A DNA stretch of 18,948 bases from Deltaproteobacteria bacterium (GCA_016934135.1 JAFGTK010000135.1:1-18948); one strand, 5' to 3'. Positions 6,555 to 14,399 are shown, numbered from the stretch's first letter. Numbers and translations: made by a program. Notes: generated by a model from the letters alone, not told the origin.

Positions 6555-7940
6555 TTATGATGCCTTTTTTATCGTCTCTGCTCCGTCCTGTTCCAGTATA
6601 TTTTCTGCAGCATGCACCAGGATATTATTGGCAGGGAAGTAAGACTGGTAAGGCTGAGAGGAATAGCTGAATATCCTCAGATCCTGGGCTGTCAGACCGA
6701 ACTGAACAGCCATGGTTATGAGATCGACCTTGTCTGTTGCAGGCAGTTCACTCACGATCTGGCCCCCGACAATCCGCAGAGAGCCTTTCTCAGCGATCAG
6801 TTTGACCCGGACAGACCCGGCAGAGGGCATGATAGGGAAGGCGGTTGTAAGATCGGCATATCCAACGATCACATCCATTCTGTCCCGTGCAGCCTTTTCA
6901 GACAAACCGGTTCCTCCGACATAATAATTCCCTGCCTTGGTGGCCGCCCCATTGTAGAATCCGTTATATCTTTCATTTGAACCCAGCATGTTTCTGGCCA
7001 GCAGTTTCCCCATGGGTACGGCATTGGTAGCCAGTTTGCCTGGGGACACATCACCGGTGACGGCACTTGTAAACTGGGTGCAGTCGCCGACTGCGTAAAC
7101 ATCTTCAATGTTCGTCTCCATTTTATCATTGATGACGATGCCGTCTCTGCCTGTGGCAAGCATGGTTCCTGCGAATATGCCTGTATTCGGACGCATGCCC
7201 ACAGCAAACACGACAAGGGAAGGTGTGACGTTTTCTTCATGGTCTTCGGAGCAATTGTCTGCAGTTTCCAGATGAATGGTGTGGCCCTTATCCAGAGCTA
7301 CTTCCCTTGCAAACCTTTTCCCGTGCAATGAAAGCACCTTATGGCCAAGATGGAGGGTAAGGCCCAGACGTACCAGTTCATCCTCGACTTCTTCGGCCAT
7401 TTCTTTATCCAGAAGGTTCGGCAGAACCTGTTCTTCCATGTCCACCAGATGGGTCTGGACTCCTCTGCTGTTAAGCGCCTGAGCAAGCTCAATACCTATG
7501 GCCCCGGCTCCGACGACAACAGCTTTGCGCAGCCCGTTTTCTGCTAAGTCCACTATCCTTTTCAGGTCATCTTCTGTCTTGAAGGTGAGCACTCCCTGCA
7601 GATCCGTCCCCTGAATGGGCGGAAGAACGGGGTCTGCCCCGGTCGCAATAACGAGTTTGTCATAGGTGTAGACATTTCCTTTTTCTGTATGCACATGCTT
7701 TTGTTCAAAATCCACTTTCTCCACCCTGTCTCTGATCAGCGTCGCACCCGTATCAGTTACAAGACTGTCCTTTTTAAGGGTCTTGTTGAACGGGATGAGA
7801 TTCTCTATGACATAGGGCATGGCACAGTAGATCATGGAGTGGTTCTCCGGTCTGATTATGGTAATGTGTTTTTTGCCGCCCATGATCTTGGCCATGCTTA
7901 TAGCAGCAGGTCCGCCGCCGATAATAATCACTTTTTCCAT
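6555..7940 (-). CDS. FAD-dependent pyridine nucleotide-disulfide oxidoreductase, divergent active site (CAMPY)
   Basis: This 461-residue flavoprotein keeps the family frame: FAD loop IIIGGGPAAIS (residues 5-15), NAD loop VVGAGAIGIEL with an acidic LVD at the strand end (NADH-type), and DVYAVGDCTQ. The single redox cysteine is Cys39, but its surroundings read IYCAMPYVIEN rather than the usual SYxxCGxPY. The C-terminal motif YAPPFS is replaced by QPYQSYFPAN. These changes suggest it is not a CoA-disulfide reductase. NADH oxidase or peroxidase, persulfide or another electron-transfer role are the options. ATG 7940 is preceded by AGGAG with a 7-base gap. It is divergent from nrdG with one perfect FNR-type box midway, and a strong hairpin follows its stop codon. 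It belongs to the run of three same-strand flavoprotein genes. Confidence 0.87.
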   Translation of the reverse strand: MEKVIIIGGGPAAISMAKIMGGKKHITIIRPENHSMIYCAMPYVIENLIPFNKTLKKDSLVTDTGATLIRDRVEKVDFEQKHVHTEKGNVYTYDKLVIATGADPVLPPIQGTDLQGVLTFKTEDDLKRIVDLAENGLRKAVVVGAGAIGIELAQALNSRGVQTHLVDMEEQVLPNLLDKEMAEEVEDELVRLGLTLHLGHKVLSLHGKRFAREVALDKGHTIHLETADNCSEDHEENVTPSLVVFAVGMRPNTGIFAGTMLATGRDGIVINDKMETNIEDVYAVGDCTQFTSAVTGDVSPGKLATNAVPMGKLLARNMLGSNERYNGFYNGAATKAGNYYVGGTGLSEKAARDRMDVIVGYADLTTAFPIMPSAGSVRVKLIAEKGSLRIVGGQIVSELPATDKVDLITMAVQFGLTAQDLRIFSYSSQPYQSYFPANNILVHAAENILEQDGAETIKKAS

Positions 7941-8004
7941 TATATCTCTCCTCGATTTTAAGATAGTATTGAAAGATCCCTACCAGGGTGATTTGATTTC
8001 ATCA

Positions 8005-8018
8005 TTGATATACATCAA
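8005..8018. promoter_or_regulatory. FNR/CRP-family box between divergent genes
   Basis: TTGAT-ATAC-ATCAA matches the FNR consensus TTGAT-N4-ATCAA at every defined base and extends to CATTGAT/ATCAATG arms. It lies 72 bases from the flavoprotein start (minus) and 80 from nrdG (plus). For nrdG, a -10-like CAGAAT at 8041-8046 lies 32 bases from the box centre, the class II activation geometry (box near -41.5, start near 8053). Its use toward the minus strand is less clear. Confidence 0.65.
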
Positions 8019-8090
8019 TGAATCAGCCATATTTATCTGTCAGAATCATACCAGTTTGGAACGATAAAATATGATATTGATGGAGACGCT

Positions 8091-8780
8091 ATGAACATCG
8101 GATATCTCCAGAGGTTTTCCCTGATCGATTACCCGGGAAAGATCTCAGCCATTATTTTTACTCAGGGGTGCAACTTCAGGTGCGGATATTGTCACAATCC
8201 CGAGCTGGTCAATCCCGGCCTTTTTTCAGAACCAATGGCGCATGCTGATGTATTCGCTTTCCTGGAAAAGCGCTCAGACAAGCTCGATGCTGTTGTGATA
8301 ACCGGAGGTGAGCCCACCATGCACAAGGCCCTTCCTGCGTTTGCAGCAACAATCAAGGATATGGGATACCTGGTGAAACTTGATACAAACGGTACAAATC
8401 CGGAGATTCTCGGAGAGATGATTTCCAGCAGGACCATTGACTACATCGCTATGGACATCAAGGCCCCCACTGAAAAGTATGACGAGGTGGTCAATGCCCC
8501 GGTGGATAAAGAGGCGGTTGTCGCCAGTATGAACATGATCATGGATTCCCCTGTTGATTATGAATTCAGGACAACCCTGGTACAGCCTCTTCTGGTTCCT
8601 GAAGATATCATCAGGATAGGGGAGTTGATCCGTGGGGCACGGCAATATGTACTGCAGAGGTTTGTACCTTCAAAGCACGTAGATGCCGATTTCATAACTG
8701 CAAAGACCTTCAGCGACGAAACAATTGAAGATCTGAAGCTGAGAATAGAGCCCTTGGTTGAAAGGCTCGTTATACGGTAG
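8091..8780 (+). CDS. nrdG: Anaerobic ribonucleoside-triphosphate reductase activating protein (radical SAM)
   Basis: This 229-residue radical SAM enzyme matches the NrdG2-type activase family (TIGR02495-like). It cleaves S-adenosylmethionine to install the glycyl radical on the class III ribonucleotide reductase NrdD. The cluster motif CNFRCGYC (Cys27, Cys31, Cys34) directly follows the typical IDYPGKISAIIFTQG. Other family motifs seen are ITGGEPT, LDTNGTNP and MDIKAP. ATG 8091 has GGAG about 9 bases upstream. It is 10 bases from the MFS gene behind it, so the two are probably co-transcribed from the FNR-type promoter. No nrdD gene is in the window. Some members of this family are encoded away from nrdD and may activate other partners, so the exact target is inferred. 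Confidence 0.9.
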   Translation: MNIGYLQRFSLIDYPGKISAIIFTQGCNFRCGYCHNPELVNPGLFSEPMAHADVFAFLEKRSDKLDAVVITGGEPTMHKALPAFAATIKDMGYLVKLDTNGTNPEILGEMISSRTIDYIAMDIKAPTEKYDEVVNAPVDKEAVVASMNMIMDSPVDYEFRTTLVQPLLVPEDIIRIGELIRGARQYVLQRFVPSKHVDADFITAKTFSDETIEDLKLRIEPLVERLVIR

Positions 8781-8790
8781 TAATTATGAC

Positions 8791-9996
8791 ATGACAGAAA
8801 AGACAAACACCGACACAGCAGGAAGATTTCAGACCGACAAGGTCCTTGCCGTTGCCTCGGTACATTTCATACACGATATCTACACCAGCTTTCTCGCTCC
8901 TCTCCTGCCGCTCATCATAAAAAACCTGAGTCTGACCCTGACGCAGGCAGGGTCGCTCACGGTATTCATGCAGCTTCCCTCTCTGTTCAATCCGTTTCTA
9001 GGCACACTGGCGGACAGGAAGAACCTCAAGCGCTATTTTCTTATCGCAACCCCGGCGCTGACTGCAACGTTCATGTGTCTGATCGGTCTTGTCCCGTCTT
9101 TTGGTCTGCTCTGTGCGACTTTTATTGCCGTGGGTATAAGCGTGGCCGCGCTTCATGTGTCTGCCCCGGTTATTACTGCTCAACTCTCAGGCAGGTACAT
9201 GGGAAGGGGAATGAGCCTCTTTATGTTAGGCGGCGAACTTTCCCGCACCGCCGGGCCGCTCGTAGCGGTATGGGCGGTCTCGAATCTCGGGCTTGAGAGC
9301 ATGTGGCAGCTCATGTTCATAGGGTGGGCCGCATCGTTGGTTCTCTGGTGGAGGCTGAGACAGACACGGGAAAAGAATCCTGGCAGCGCCGGGGCCTCCT
9401 TCTCCGGCATGCTCAAAGAGATGAAAATCATAATTTCCGGCGTTTTCGGCATCCTGGTTGCGCGTTCCTTCATGGCATCTGCCATTACCACCTACCTTCC
9501 GACATTTCTATTCGGCGAAGGGCACAGCCTGTGGTTTGCCGGGATATCACTGACCGTGTACGAGGCAGCCGGAGCGGCAGGAGTTTTTGTATCAGGCACT
9601 CTCAGTGACGCCGTGGGAAGGAGAAAGGTCCTTCTGGCAGCCACCGTGCTCTCGCCGGCGATGATGCTTGCCATGCTCTCTGTACAAGGTCCGCTGCTTT
9701 TTATCATGCTGCTCCTTCTGGGCTTTTCCACCATTGCAACCGGGCCGGTGCTCATGGCCGTGATGATGGAAAATGCCGGCGCCAACAGGGCGGCTGCAAA
9801 TGGGACCTATATGGCTATCAGTTTCGCAATCAGGGCAAGCGTCATCCTGGTGATTGGAGCTGTCAGCGACAACCTGGGCATGCGGAGCGCCTTCCTGATG
9901 TGCGCATGTGTTGCCTTTACAGGGATACCATTTATCGCTCTGCTGCCGAAGACCGGCAATGTGTTAGACAAAGACAATACCGGCCTCACCATGTAG
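8791..9996 (+). CDS. MFS transporter, Fsr (fosmidomycin resistance)-like
   Basis: This 401-residue hydrophobic protein has about 12 predicted membrane segments. It has the MFS loop signatures between segments 2 and 3 (GTLADRKNLKR) and 8 and 9 (GTLSDAVGRRK). The N-terminal stretch HFIHDIYTSFLAPLLPLII with LTLTQAGSLTVFMQLPSLFNPF is the pattern of the Fsr family. Fsr exports fosmidomycin in E. coli, but natural substrates of most members are unknown. ATG 8791 lies 10 bases after the nrdG stop. The ribosome site is poor, so translation is probably coupled to nrdG. A TTG at 8758 inside nrdG is in frame but adds residues absent from the family. A REP-like repeat follows the gene. The co-transcription with nrdG gives no clear substrate clue. 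Confidence 0.87.
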   Translation: MTEKTNTDTAGRFQTDKVLAVASVHFIHDIYTSFLAPLLPLIIKNLSLTLTQAGSLTVFMQLPSLFNPFLGTLADRKNLKRYFLIATPALTATFMCLIGLVPSFGLLCATFIAVGISVAALHVSAPVITAQLSGRYMGRGMSLFMLGGELSRTAGPLVAVWAVSNLGLESMWQLMFIGWAASLVLWWRLRQTREKNPGSAGASFSGMLKEMKIIISGVFGILVARSFMASAITTYLPTFLFGEGHSLWFAGISLTVYEAAGAAGVFVSGTLSDAVGRRKVLLAATVLSPAMMLAMLSVQGPLLFIMLLLLGFSTIATGPVLMAVMMENAGANRAAANGTYMAISFAIRASVILVIGAVSDNLGMRSAFLMCACVAFTGIPFIALLPKTGNVLDKDNTGLTM

Positions 9997-10106
9997 TTAT
10001 GATCTCTGTTTTACTTAACCGACCGGGCTGGTCATGACTGCATGTGTTTGTACCGGGCAGGAAAAGGTTGCGGGAAAAGCTTTAACCCGGATCTTTCGTC
10101 TAATCC

Positions 10107-10180
10107 CTGTGGGAGCGGCTTCAGCCGCGATTACGAGACATCCGGGATAAATAGAATCGCGGCTGAAGCCGCTCCCACAG
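10107..10180. repeat. REP-like inverted repeat, copy 2
   Basis: This is the most regular copy. CTGTGGGAGCGGCTTCAGCC plus GCGATT pairs with AATCGCGGCTGAAGCCGCTC plus CCACAG, leaving about 22 bases of loop. Each arm carries its own palindrome (GCGGCTTCAGCCGC). It lies in the 239-base gap between the convergent MFS and J-domain genes, where nothing else was recognised, and is probably the bidirectional end of both transcripts. Confidence 0.9.
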
Positions 10181-10235
10181 AATAAGGATTGTACACCATG
10201 AACTTATTCAACTGCAGAATATGGACCTTGGGCCA

Positions 10236-10553
10236 TCACTCAGGTTTCTTTCCGGAACCCCAGAGCGGATCATCTCCGAAGCGTTCGAGCCACCAGTCCT
10301 GCCCGGAGAGATACTTTGCAACTTCTTCCCGGCTGAAGGAATATTTATACCGGCTGCAGTATGCTGTTATGATCTCGTAGGCAGCGATAATCTTCGTTGT
10401 CATCTCCTTGCAGCGGTCTTTGTCATGAGTGCATTTATCCGGGTGCCATCTGTTAAGGAGCTGACGATACTGATCCTTGATCTCCTCCATGGTTGCATAT
10501 TCAGGCAGCTGCAGCAGTCTTCTTGCTTCAGTGATCTCCCGGTATTTCTTCAT
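10236..10553 (-). CDS. Small stand-alone J-domain (DnaJ-like) protein
   Basis: This 105-residue protein carries one J domain at its N-terminus: helix II EEIKDQYRQLLNRW, the HPD loop (His37-Pro38-Asp39) and the helix III region. The HPD loop is essential for stimulating the ATPase of a DnaK-type partner. No zinc-finger, G/F-rich or substrate-binding region follows; the remaining 45 residues include the segment SGQDWWLERFG of unknown role. It is a type III co-chaperone, probably delivering a specific client to DnaK. Its start overlaps the methyltransferase stop as ATGA (10550-10553), so the two are translationally coupled. This suggests a linked function. Confidence 0.85.
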   Translation of the reverse strand: MKKYREITEARRLLQLPEYATMEEIKDQYRQLLNRWHPDKCTHDKDRCKEMTTKIIAAYEIITAYCSRYKYSFSREEVAKYLSGQDWWLERFGDDPLWGSGKKPE

Positions 10554-11197
10554 CGATCAACCTGTTCTTTCTTCTTCCCGCGTATTACGATGAACGACCC
10601 CTGGCCATAACCGGTTTTTACAACCTCTTTTCCAGTTATCTCAGGCAGATCGCTGAAGATAGTCTGGCGGGATTCAAAATCATGAAACCCTGTTTTCTTC
10701 ATTATCGCAATGACTTCATCAGCAGAATAAAACGTGGCTTCTCTATAGAAAACACTGCTGTTTTTATTCTTCAGGTATTCCTGGCCTACCGGAGAGCTGC
10801 TGTCCACAAAACCGATAATCAGGCACCCTCCTTCCGACAAAACCCTGTGGGCTTCACAAAATGCTTTGTTCACATCATCGAGAAAGCAGATAGTGGTTAC
10901 CATGAGAACATGTGTGAATGTCGAGTCCTTGAAGGGAAGGTTCTCAGCCGCCCCGCCAAGGGCTTTTATGCCCTGTTTCAGTGCTAGAGATCTCATGCTC
11001 CTGGAAGGTTCTACGCCTACCTTGATACCCAAAGGGACAGCGAACCTGCCGGTTCCGACTCCTATTTCCATGCCCGAGCGTCCTTGAGGGATTAAGGCCC
11101 TGACCGCTCTTAATTCAGCCTCGTAAACCATGCGGTTTTTTTCAAACCACTGCTCATACTCCAGTGTATATTTCTCAAAGGCAGCAGATTTAACCAT
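10550..11197 (-). CDS. Class I SAM-dependent methyltransferase (UbiE/Methyltransf_11-like)
   Basis: This 215-residue protein has the Rossmann SAM-binding motif I, MEIGVGTGRFA (residues 43-53), followed by GVEPS and AAENLPFKDSTFTHVLM. The later segment EAHRVLSEGGCLIIGFVD is the post-motif III region. This is the pattern of small-molecule methyltransferases of the Methyltransf_11 group, and the substrate is not evident. The start ATG 11197 fits the family, but the upstream sequence has no clear Shine-Dalgarno. It may be read from the ferredoxin transcript 119 bases upstream. It overlaps the J-domain gene by four bases. Arsenite methyltransferase was considered, but the conserved cysteines are not there. 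Confidence 0.82.
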   Translation of the reverse strand: MVKSAAFEKYTLEYEQWFEKNRMVYEAELRAVRALIPQGRSGMEIGVGTGRFAVPLGIKVGVEPSRSMRSLALKQGIKALGGAAENLPFKDSTFTHVLMVTTICFLDDVNKAFCEAHRVLSEGGCLIIGFVDSSSPVGQEYLKNKNSSVFYREATFYSADEVIAIMKKTGFHDFESRQTIFSDLPEITGKEVVKTGYGQGSFIVIRGKKKEQVDR

Positions 11198-11316
11198 TAT
11201 TAAACCAATATAGATTCCATGTACCTCGTTTGCAACATCATCCCTGTTTTTGTAGAAGACGATGAAGGGAATTCTCCTGTGAACCGCCGGATAGGTTTTA
11301 AGTTGTCCTGGTCACG

Positions 11317-11715
11317 CTAGTTATCATTACGGACAATTGAAATGGCGCCGAAAGGACAACTGTCGATGCATTCGGCGCAGCCCAGGCAGCGTCGTGTGTC
11401 GATCACGGCAACATCGTTGTCTACTGATATGGCATTTTCAGGGCAGGCATTCACGCAGGCCCCGCAGCCTCTGCAGGCGCCTTCTTCCACTCCAGCAACC
11501 GCGGAACTCGTGTGCGTGCTGTTCATATCCCTCGTGTATTTGCTTCCCTGGTTTGTGAAAGTGTTGCTCATCATGTCCGGGGAAATACCGGGAGTAACGA
11601 GAGTATCAGCATATCGCATCGGGTAAGCGCCCATAGATGTACGTCCCCTTCGTGGTCCACTCCGGCCTTTCATATAGCCTCTTCCCCGTGAAGCCGGCCC
11701 GTTTCTCCTTGGCAT
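11317..11715 (-). CDS. 2[4Fe-4S] ferredoxin-like protein with basic Gly/Arg-rich N-terminus
   Basis: This 132-residue protein has a C-terminal bacterial-type two-cluster ferredoxin domain. Cys81, Cys84, Cys87 and Cys91 (CRGCGACVNACP) plus Cys110, Cys113, Cys116 and Cys120 (CLGCAECIDSCP) would bind two low-potential clusters. The first 30 residues are rich in Arg and Gly (PRRNGPASRGRGYMKGRSG), and a Ser/Thr-rich linker follows. The basic head resembles the N-terminal head of the DUF5320 protein encoded at 14400-14723, hinting at a shared binding partner or membrane/nucleic-acid contact. ATG 11715 is preceded by AGGAG with a 9-base gap. A perfect FNR-type box lies 73 bases upstream. Its neighbours suggest electron delivery to the enoate reductase, but this is inference. 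Confidence 0.88.
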   Translation of the reverse strand: MPRRNGPASRGRGYMKGRSGPRRGRTSMGAYPMRYADTLVTPGISPDMMSNTFTNQGSKYTRDMNSTHTSSAVAGVEEGACRGCGACVNACPENAISVDNDVAVIDTRRCLGCAECIDSCPFGAISIVRNDN

Positions 11716-11781
11716 TTTTTAATGCTCCTTCCTGTGAAATATGTATTGATCGTAGCATGTACCTCATGCTGGCTGCATTCA

Positions 11782-11795
11782 TTGATCAAGATCAA
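11782..11795 (-). promoter_or_regulatory. FNR/CRP-family box upstream of the ferredoxin gene
   Basis: TTGAT-CAAG-ATCAA matches the FNR consensus at all ten defined bases. It lies in the 119-base gap between the enoate reductase stop and the ferredoxin start, centred 73 bases before the ATG. The downstream -10 is not clear: TACGAT on the minus strand (11749-11754) is 5 bases further than class II spacing. It would let the ferredoxin, methyltransferase and J-domain genes respond to oxygen or redox state separately from the genes upstream. Confidence 0.6.
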
Positions 11796-11834
11796 CGAAT
11801 CAATGATTTCCATAAAGCAGGGCGCCACAGGTTT

Positions 11835-13691
11835 CTATAAATCAATCACAGTCTCGCAAGCATCTCTGATAGCATCCTGGGCATTTCCTATCTTCTTGGC
11901 GTCACCGATCACATATGCCGGCATTATATCCTTCAGTGTCTCCTCCAGGGGATTGAAACTCCTCATTCCTGTAGAAACAACGATGATATCGATATCTCTG
12001 AACTGTATATTCTCTCCGTTCCGCTCGGCATAAACGGTTTTCCCGTCAATTTTCCTGATATATGTGTGATCACTGAAGACAGTTCCCTTTTCCTTCATCA
12101 TCTTCAGAGAAAGTTTCTTCGCGATCATTTCCATGTCTTCACCGAAATCGGTTGTCCTCTTTACAATGGTGATTCTGTTGTTTCGGGGGATCAATCCTGT
12201 TGCGATATCAACGCCGATAAGACCACCGCCGATAATCAGCACATTCTTGTTCTCCGGGAGATTTTCTTCGCGCAGGATGTCGGCCCAGAAGTAGGTGTCC
12301 AGTCCGGGAATCTCCGGCACCGCAGGCTTTGAACCTGTTGCCAGTATCGCTTCATCGTATTTCATAAGATCTGATGGCACTGCTTCCTTGAACAATACCG
12401 TGATGCCCTCGTCTTTCAGTTTCTGTACTAAGTAGGGAACCAGTCTGTGCAGGGATTTCTTGTTGGGGGTCAACGGTGCGAGGTTGAATTGACCTCCCAG
12501 ATCTTCTTTTTCATACAGGTCAACCTCGTGTCCCTTCTGTTTAAGGATAATAGCAGCCTCCATTCCGGCCAGACCGCCTCCGACCACAGCATATCGCCTG
12601 GGTGTTTTTGCAGGTTCAATAATCTCTGTTTCCTTTCCTGCTCGGGGATTGACAAGACACGACAGCCCCTGGCCGGATTTTACACCGCCCAGACAGCCTT
12701 CGGCACAGGCCAGACAGGGGCGTGCTGCGCCCTGTACCTCTCCGAGATATTTGCCTATGAAATCAGGATCTGCTATCAAAGCCCTGCCGACGGCAATGTA
12801 GTCGTTTGGAAATTCAGCGCGCAACCTCTCGATATCTTCGGATGTGTTGATCTGGCCAACGAATATTACAGGGATATGCAGGTCTTTTTTTATGGCAGCA
12901 GCCATCTCCCATGTCTTGCCCTTCGGGACAAACATATGCTGAAAATACCAGGGTGGAGTTGAGCAGACAGTACCGGCTGATACATGTATGGCACAGACGC
13001 CATGTTTTTCCAGGAGTGATGAAAATTCTACCATATCAGACATGGTGATGCTTCCCGGTATCATTTCATCACCGCTTACCCTGGCAATCAATGGGAGATC
13101 TACGGATTTTCGGATACTATCCAGAACTTCCAGGGGAAATCTTATCATATTCTTGAAGTCTCCCCCATACTCGTCAGTTCTATCGTTCACTAAAGGGGAA
13201 ACAAACTGAGCCAGGAGATAACCGTGGCCGAACTGCAGTTCGATGGCATCGAACCCGGCCTTTTCCGCCCGTATGGCAGCGTTTTTAAACAGGTCAATGA
13301 CCTGATTCATATCTCCTGCATTCATTCTTTTTGGGATGGCTCCTCCATTCTCGCAGGGCCTGTCCGTGGAGGAAACGAAATAATTCCCCGGGATGAGAGG
13401 GTTTGCCATTCTTCCGGGGTGGTTGAGGTGAGCTATAACTTTTGAGCCCGATTCATGCATGGATGATACCAGTGCATGAAGTCCTTCAACTTTATCATCG
13501 CTGTCTATTCCCATCTGCGTGGGGATTTCCCTGAGTCCCTTGTCGATATAAAGCGGCTCCGGGATGACAGCGCCCAGGTATCTGCACCTGCGTCTGTAAA
13601 AGGCTATGTGCCTTTCATTCACCTTGCCGCTGCCGTCGCTGTATCCCAACTTTATAGGCGGCATTATGAAATTGTTTTTCATTCTCAGCAT
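11835..13691 (-). CDS. NADH:flavin oxidoreductase/2,4-dienoyl-CoA reductase-family enoate reductase
   Basis: This 618-residue protein has the three-part build of bacterial FadH and clostridial enoate reductases. An Old Yellow Enzyme FMN barrel spans residues 1-320, with HGYLLAQFVSP and RTDEYGG. A [4Fe-4S] site follows, with Cys326, Cys329, Cys333 and Cys345. Then comes an FAD domain (VVGGGLAGMEA near 371) and a nested nucleotide domain (IIGGGLIGVD near 488). The strand after the second loop ends IVKRT, basic, which favours NADPH. Such enzymes reduce activated C=C bonds of dienoyl-CoA, enoates or other electrophiles by hydride transfer through FAD, Fe-S and FMN. ATG 13691 has AGGAGG 8 bases upstream. 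It follows the NifX-like gene by 55 bases, so they are probably co-transcribed. It is slightly shorter than FadH. The substrate is unassigned. Confidence 0.92.
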   Translation of the reverse strand: MLRMKNNFIMPPIKLGYSDGSGKVNERHIAFYRRRCRYLGAVIPEPLYIDKGLREIPTQMGIDSDDKVEGLHALVSSMHESGSKVIAHLNHPGRMANPLIPGNYFVSSTDRPCENGGAIPKRMNAGDMNQVIDLFKNAAIRAEKAGFDAIELQFGHGYLLAQFVSPLVNDRTDEYGGDFKNMIRFPLEVLDSIRKSVDLPLIARVSGDEMIPGSITMSDMVEFSSLLEKHGVCAIHVSAGTVCSTPPWYFQHMFVPKGKTWEMAAAIKKDLHIPVIFVGQINTSEDIERLRAEFPNDYIAVGRALIADPDFIGKYLGEVQGAARPCLACAEGCLGGVKSGQGLSCLVNPRAGKETEIIEPAKTPRRYAVVGGGLAGMEAAIILKQKGHEVDLYEKEDLGGQFNLAPLTPNKKSLHRLVPYLVQKLKDEGITVLFKEAVPSDLMKYDEAILATGSKPAVPEIPGLDTYFWADILREENLPENKNVLIIGGGLIGVDIATGLIPRNNRITIVKRTTDFGEDMEMIAKKLSLKMMKEKGTVFSDHTYIRKIDGKTVYAERNGENIQFRDIDIIVVSTGMRSFNPLEETLKDIMPAYVIGDAKKIGNAQDAIRDACETVIDL

Positions 13692-13746
13692 AGGCTCATC
13701 CTCCTTTGGATATTAATGAACCGCTCCGGGCTTGCTGGTTCAGAAA

Positions 13747-14142
13747 TCACGGTCTTAAGACAATATGTTTCCGATCCTCACCCTTTTCTTTTTCTTCCAT
13801 GATCTTTTTCATATTCTCGTGTACCTGAACAATTGCGTCTTTAATGGATGTGGTCTTGATTACGATACACACATATTTTTTCAATAACCTGACGATATTG
13901 GGTCCCATCTTTCTGCCGACTATGACATCGATATCCTTAAGCACAAAAGATACTGCCTGCGCCTTTTTTGGGTCGCCATGCTTGAGGGTTTCATCTTCCT
14001 GATATCGTACATTCTTTCTTGTTTCGATAAACTCTTCCTTGCCTCTGGAAAATTTATAGATGTGAAAGAGTCGTGCAATGCCAAAATGGTCCTCATTAAA
14101 ACTATCACCGTCATCAGTGGCAAAAGCCATGAACAATTCCAT
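13747..14142 (-). CDS. NifX/NifB C-terminal-like (dinitrogenase Fe-Mo cofactor biosynthesis superfamily) protein
   Basis: This 131-residue protein begins MAFATDDG (from residue 5) with HFGIARLFHIYKF, the signature of the small FeMo-cofactor-binding superfamily that includes NifX, NafY, the NifB tail and MTH1175. The pattern ends with DIDVIVGRKMGPNIVRLLKKYVCIVI. The last 20 residues are charged (EEKEKGEDRK). Family members bind iron-sulfur or Fe-Mo clusters or precursors. There is no nitrogenase gene here, and in many anaerobes such proteins sit beside DUF5320 and Mrp-type genes without a proven role. ATG 14142 is preceded by a GGGAGAG purine run. It sits between the DUF5320 gene and the enoate reductase in one direction, so an operon is likely, although a 257-base gap with two hairpins precedes it. 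Confidence 0.88.
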   Translation of the reverse strand: MELFMAFATDDGDSFNEDHFGIARLFHIYKFSRGKEEFIETRKNVRYQEDETLKHGDPKKAQAVSFVLKDIDVIVGRKMGPNIVRLLKKYVCIVIKTTSIKDAIVQVHENMKKIMEEKEKGEDRKHIVLRP

Positions 14143-14256
14143 TCTGTCTCTCCCTATGATTATTTTTTACATTCGTTATCTGGTAATGGTTTCTTGACCG
14201 TGCCTGCGAAGCAGATCGACGATACAAAGATCCGACTCTGTCCGGCCTTGATCTTT

Positions 14257-14273
14257 CAAAACGCGCCGTTTTG
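14257..14273. promoter_or_regulatory. Small perfect hairpin in the gap before the NifX-like gene
   Basis: CAAAACG (14257-14263) and CGTTTTG (14267-14273) pair perfectly around CGC. It lies 115 bases upstream of the NifX-like start codon and 77 bases downstream of the 14350-14374 hairpin. It could be an operator or an mRNA processing structure in the operon. Confidence 0.35.
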
Positions 14274-14349
14274 TCTTCCTGGTGTGATCTGATTGTTGAA
14301 GGTGCTATTTTAACTGATCTTCTATGTACCGGGCTGCTCGAGCAAGATC

Positions 14350-14374
14350 GGGGTCCCGGCACTACCGGGACCCC
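14350..14374 (-). terminator. Strong GC-rich hairpin after the DUF5320 gene
   Basis: GGGGTCCCGG (14350-14359) and CCGGGACCCC (14365-14374) form a perfect 10-bp stem with a five-base loop, 26 bases after the stop of the DUF5320 gene. On the minus strand it is followed by GATCTTGCTCG, with no true U tract. It may therefore be a partial terminator or 3'-stabilising hairpin that lowers downstream expression rather than ending it. Confidence 0.6.
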
Positions 14375-14399
14375 TGAGGAGGTATGCGCTTTCGCGCTG

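Noticed and set aside
8758..8790. TTG start of the MFS transporter inside nrdG
   Set aside because: It adds 11 residues not typical of the family, and ATG 8791 directly follows the nrdG stop.
13747..14142. Evidence of a nitrogenase cluster
   Set aside because: The NifX-like superfamily is common outside nitrogen fixation, and no nifHDK, nifB or nifE gene is in the window.
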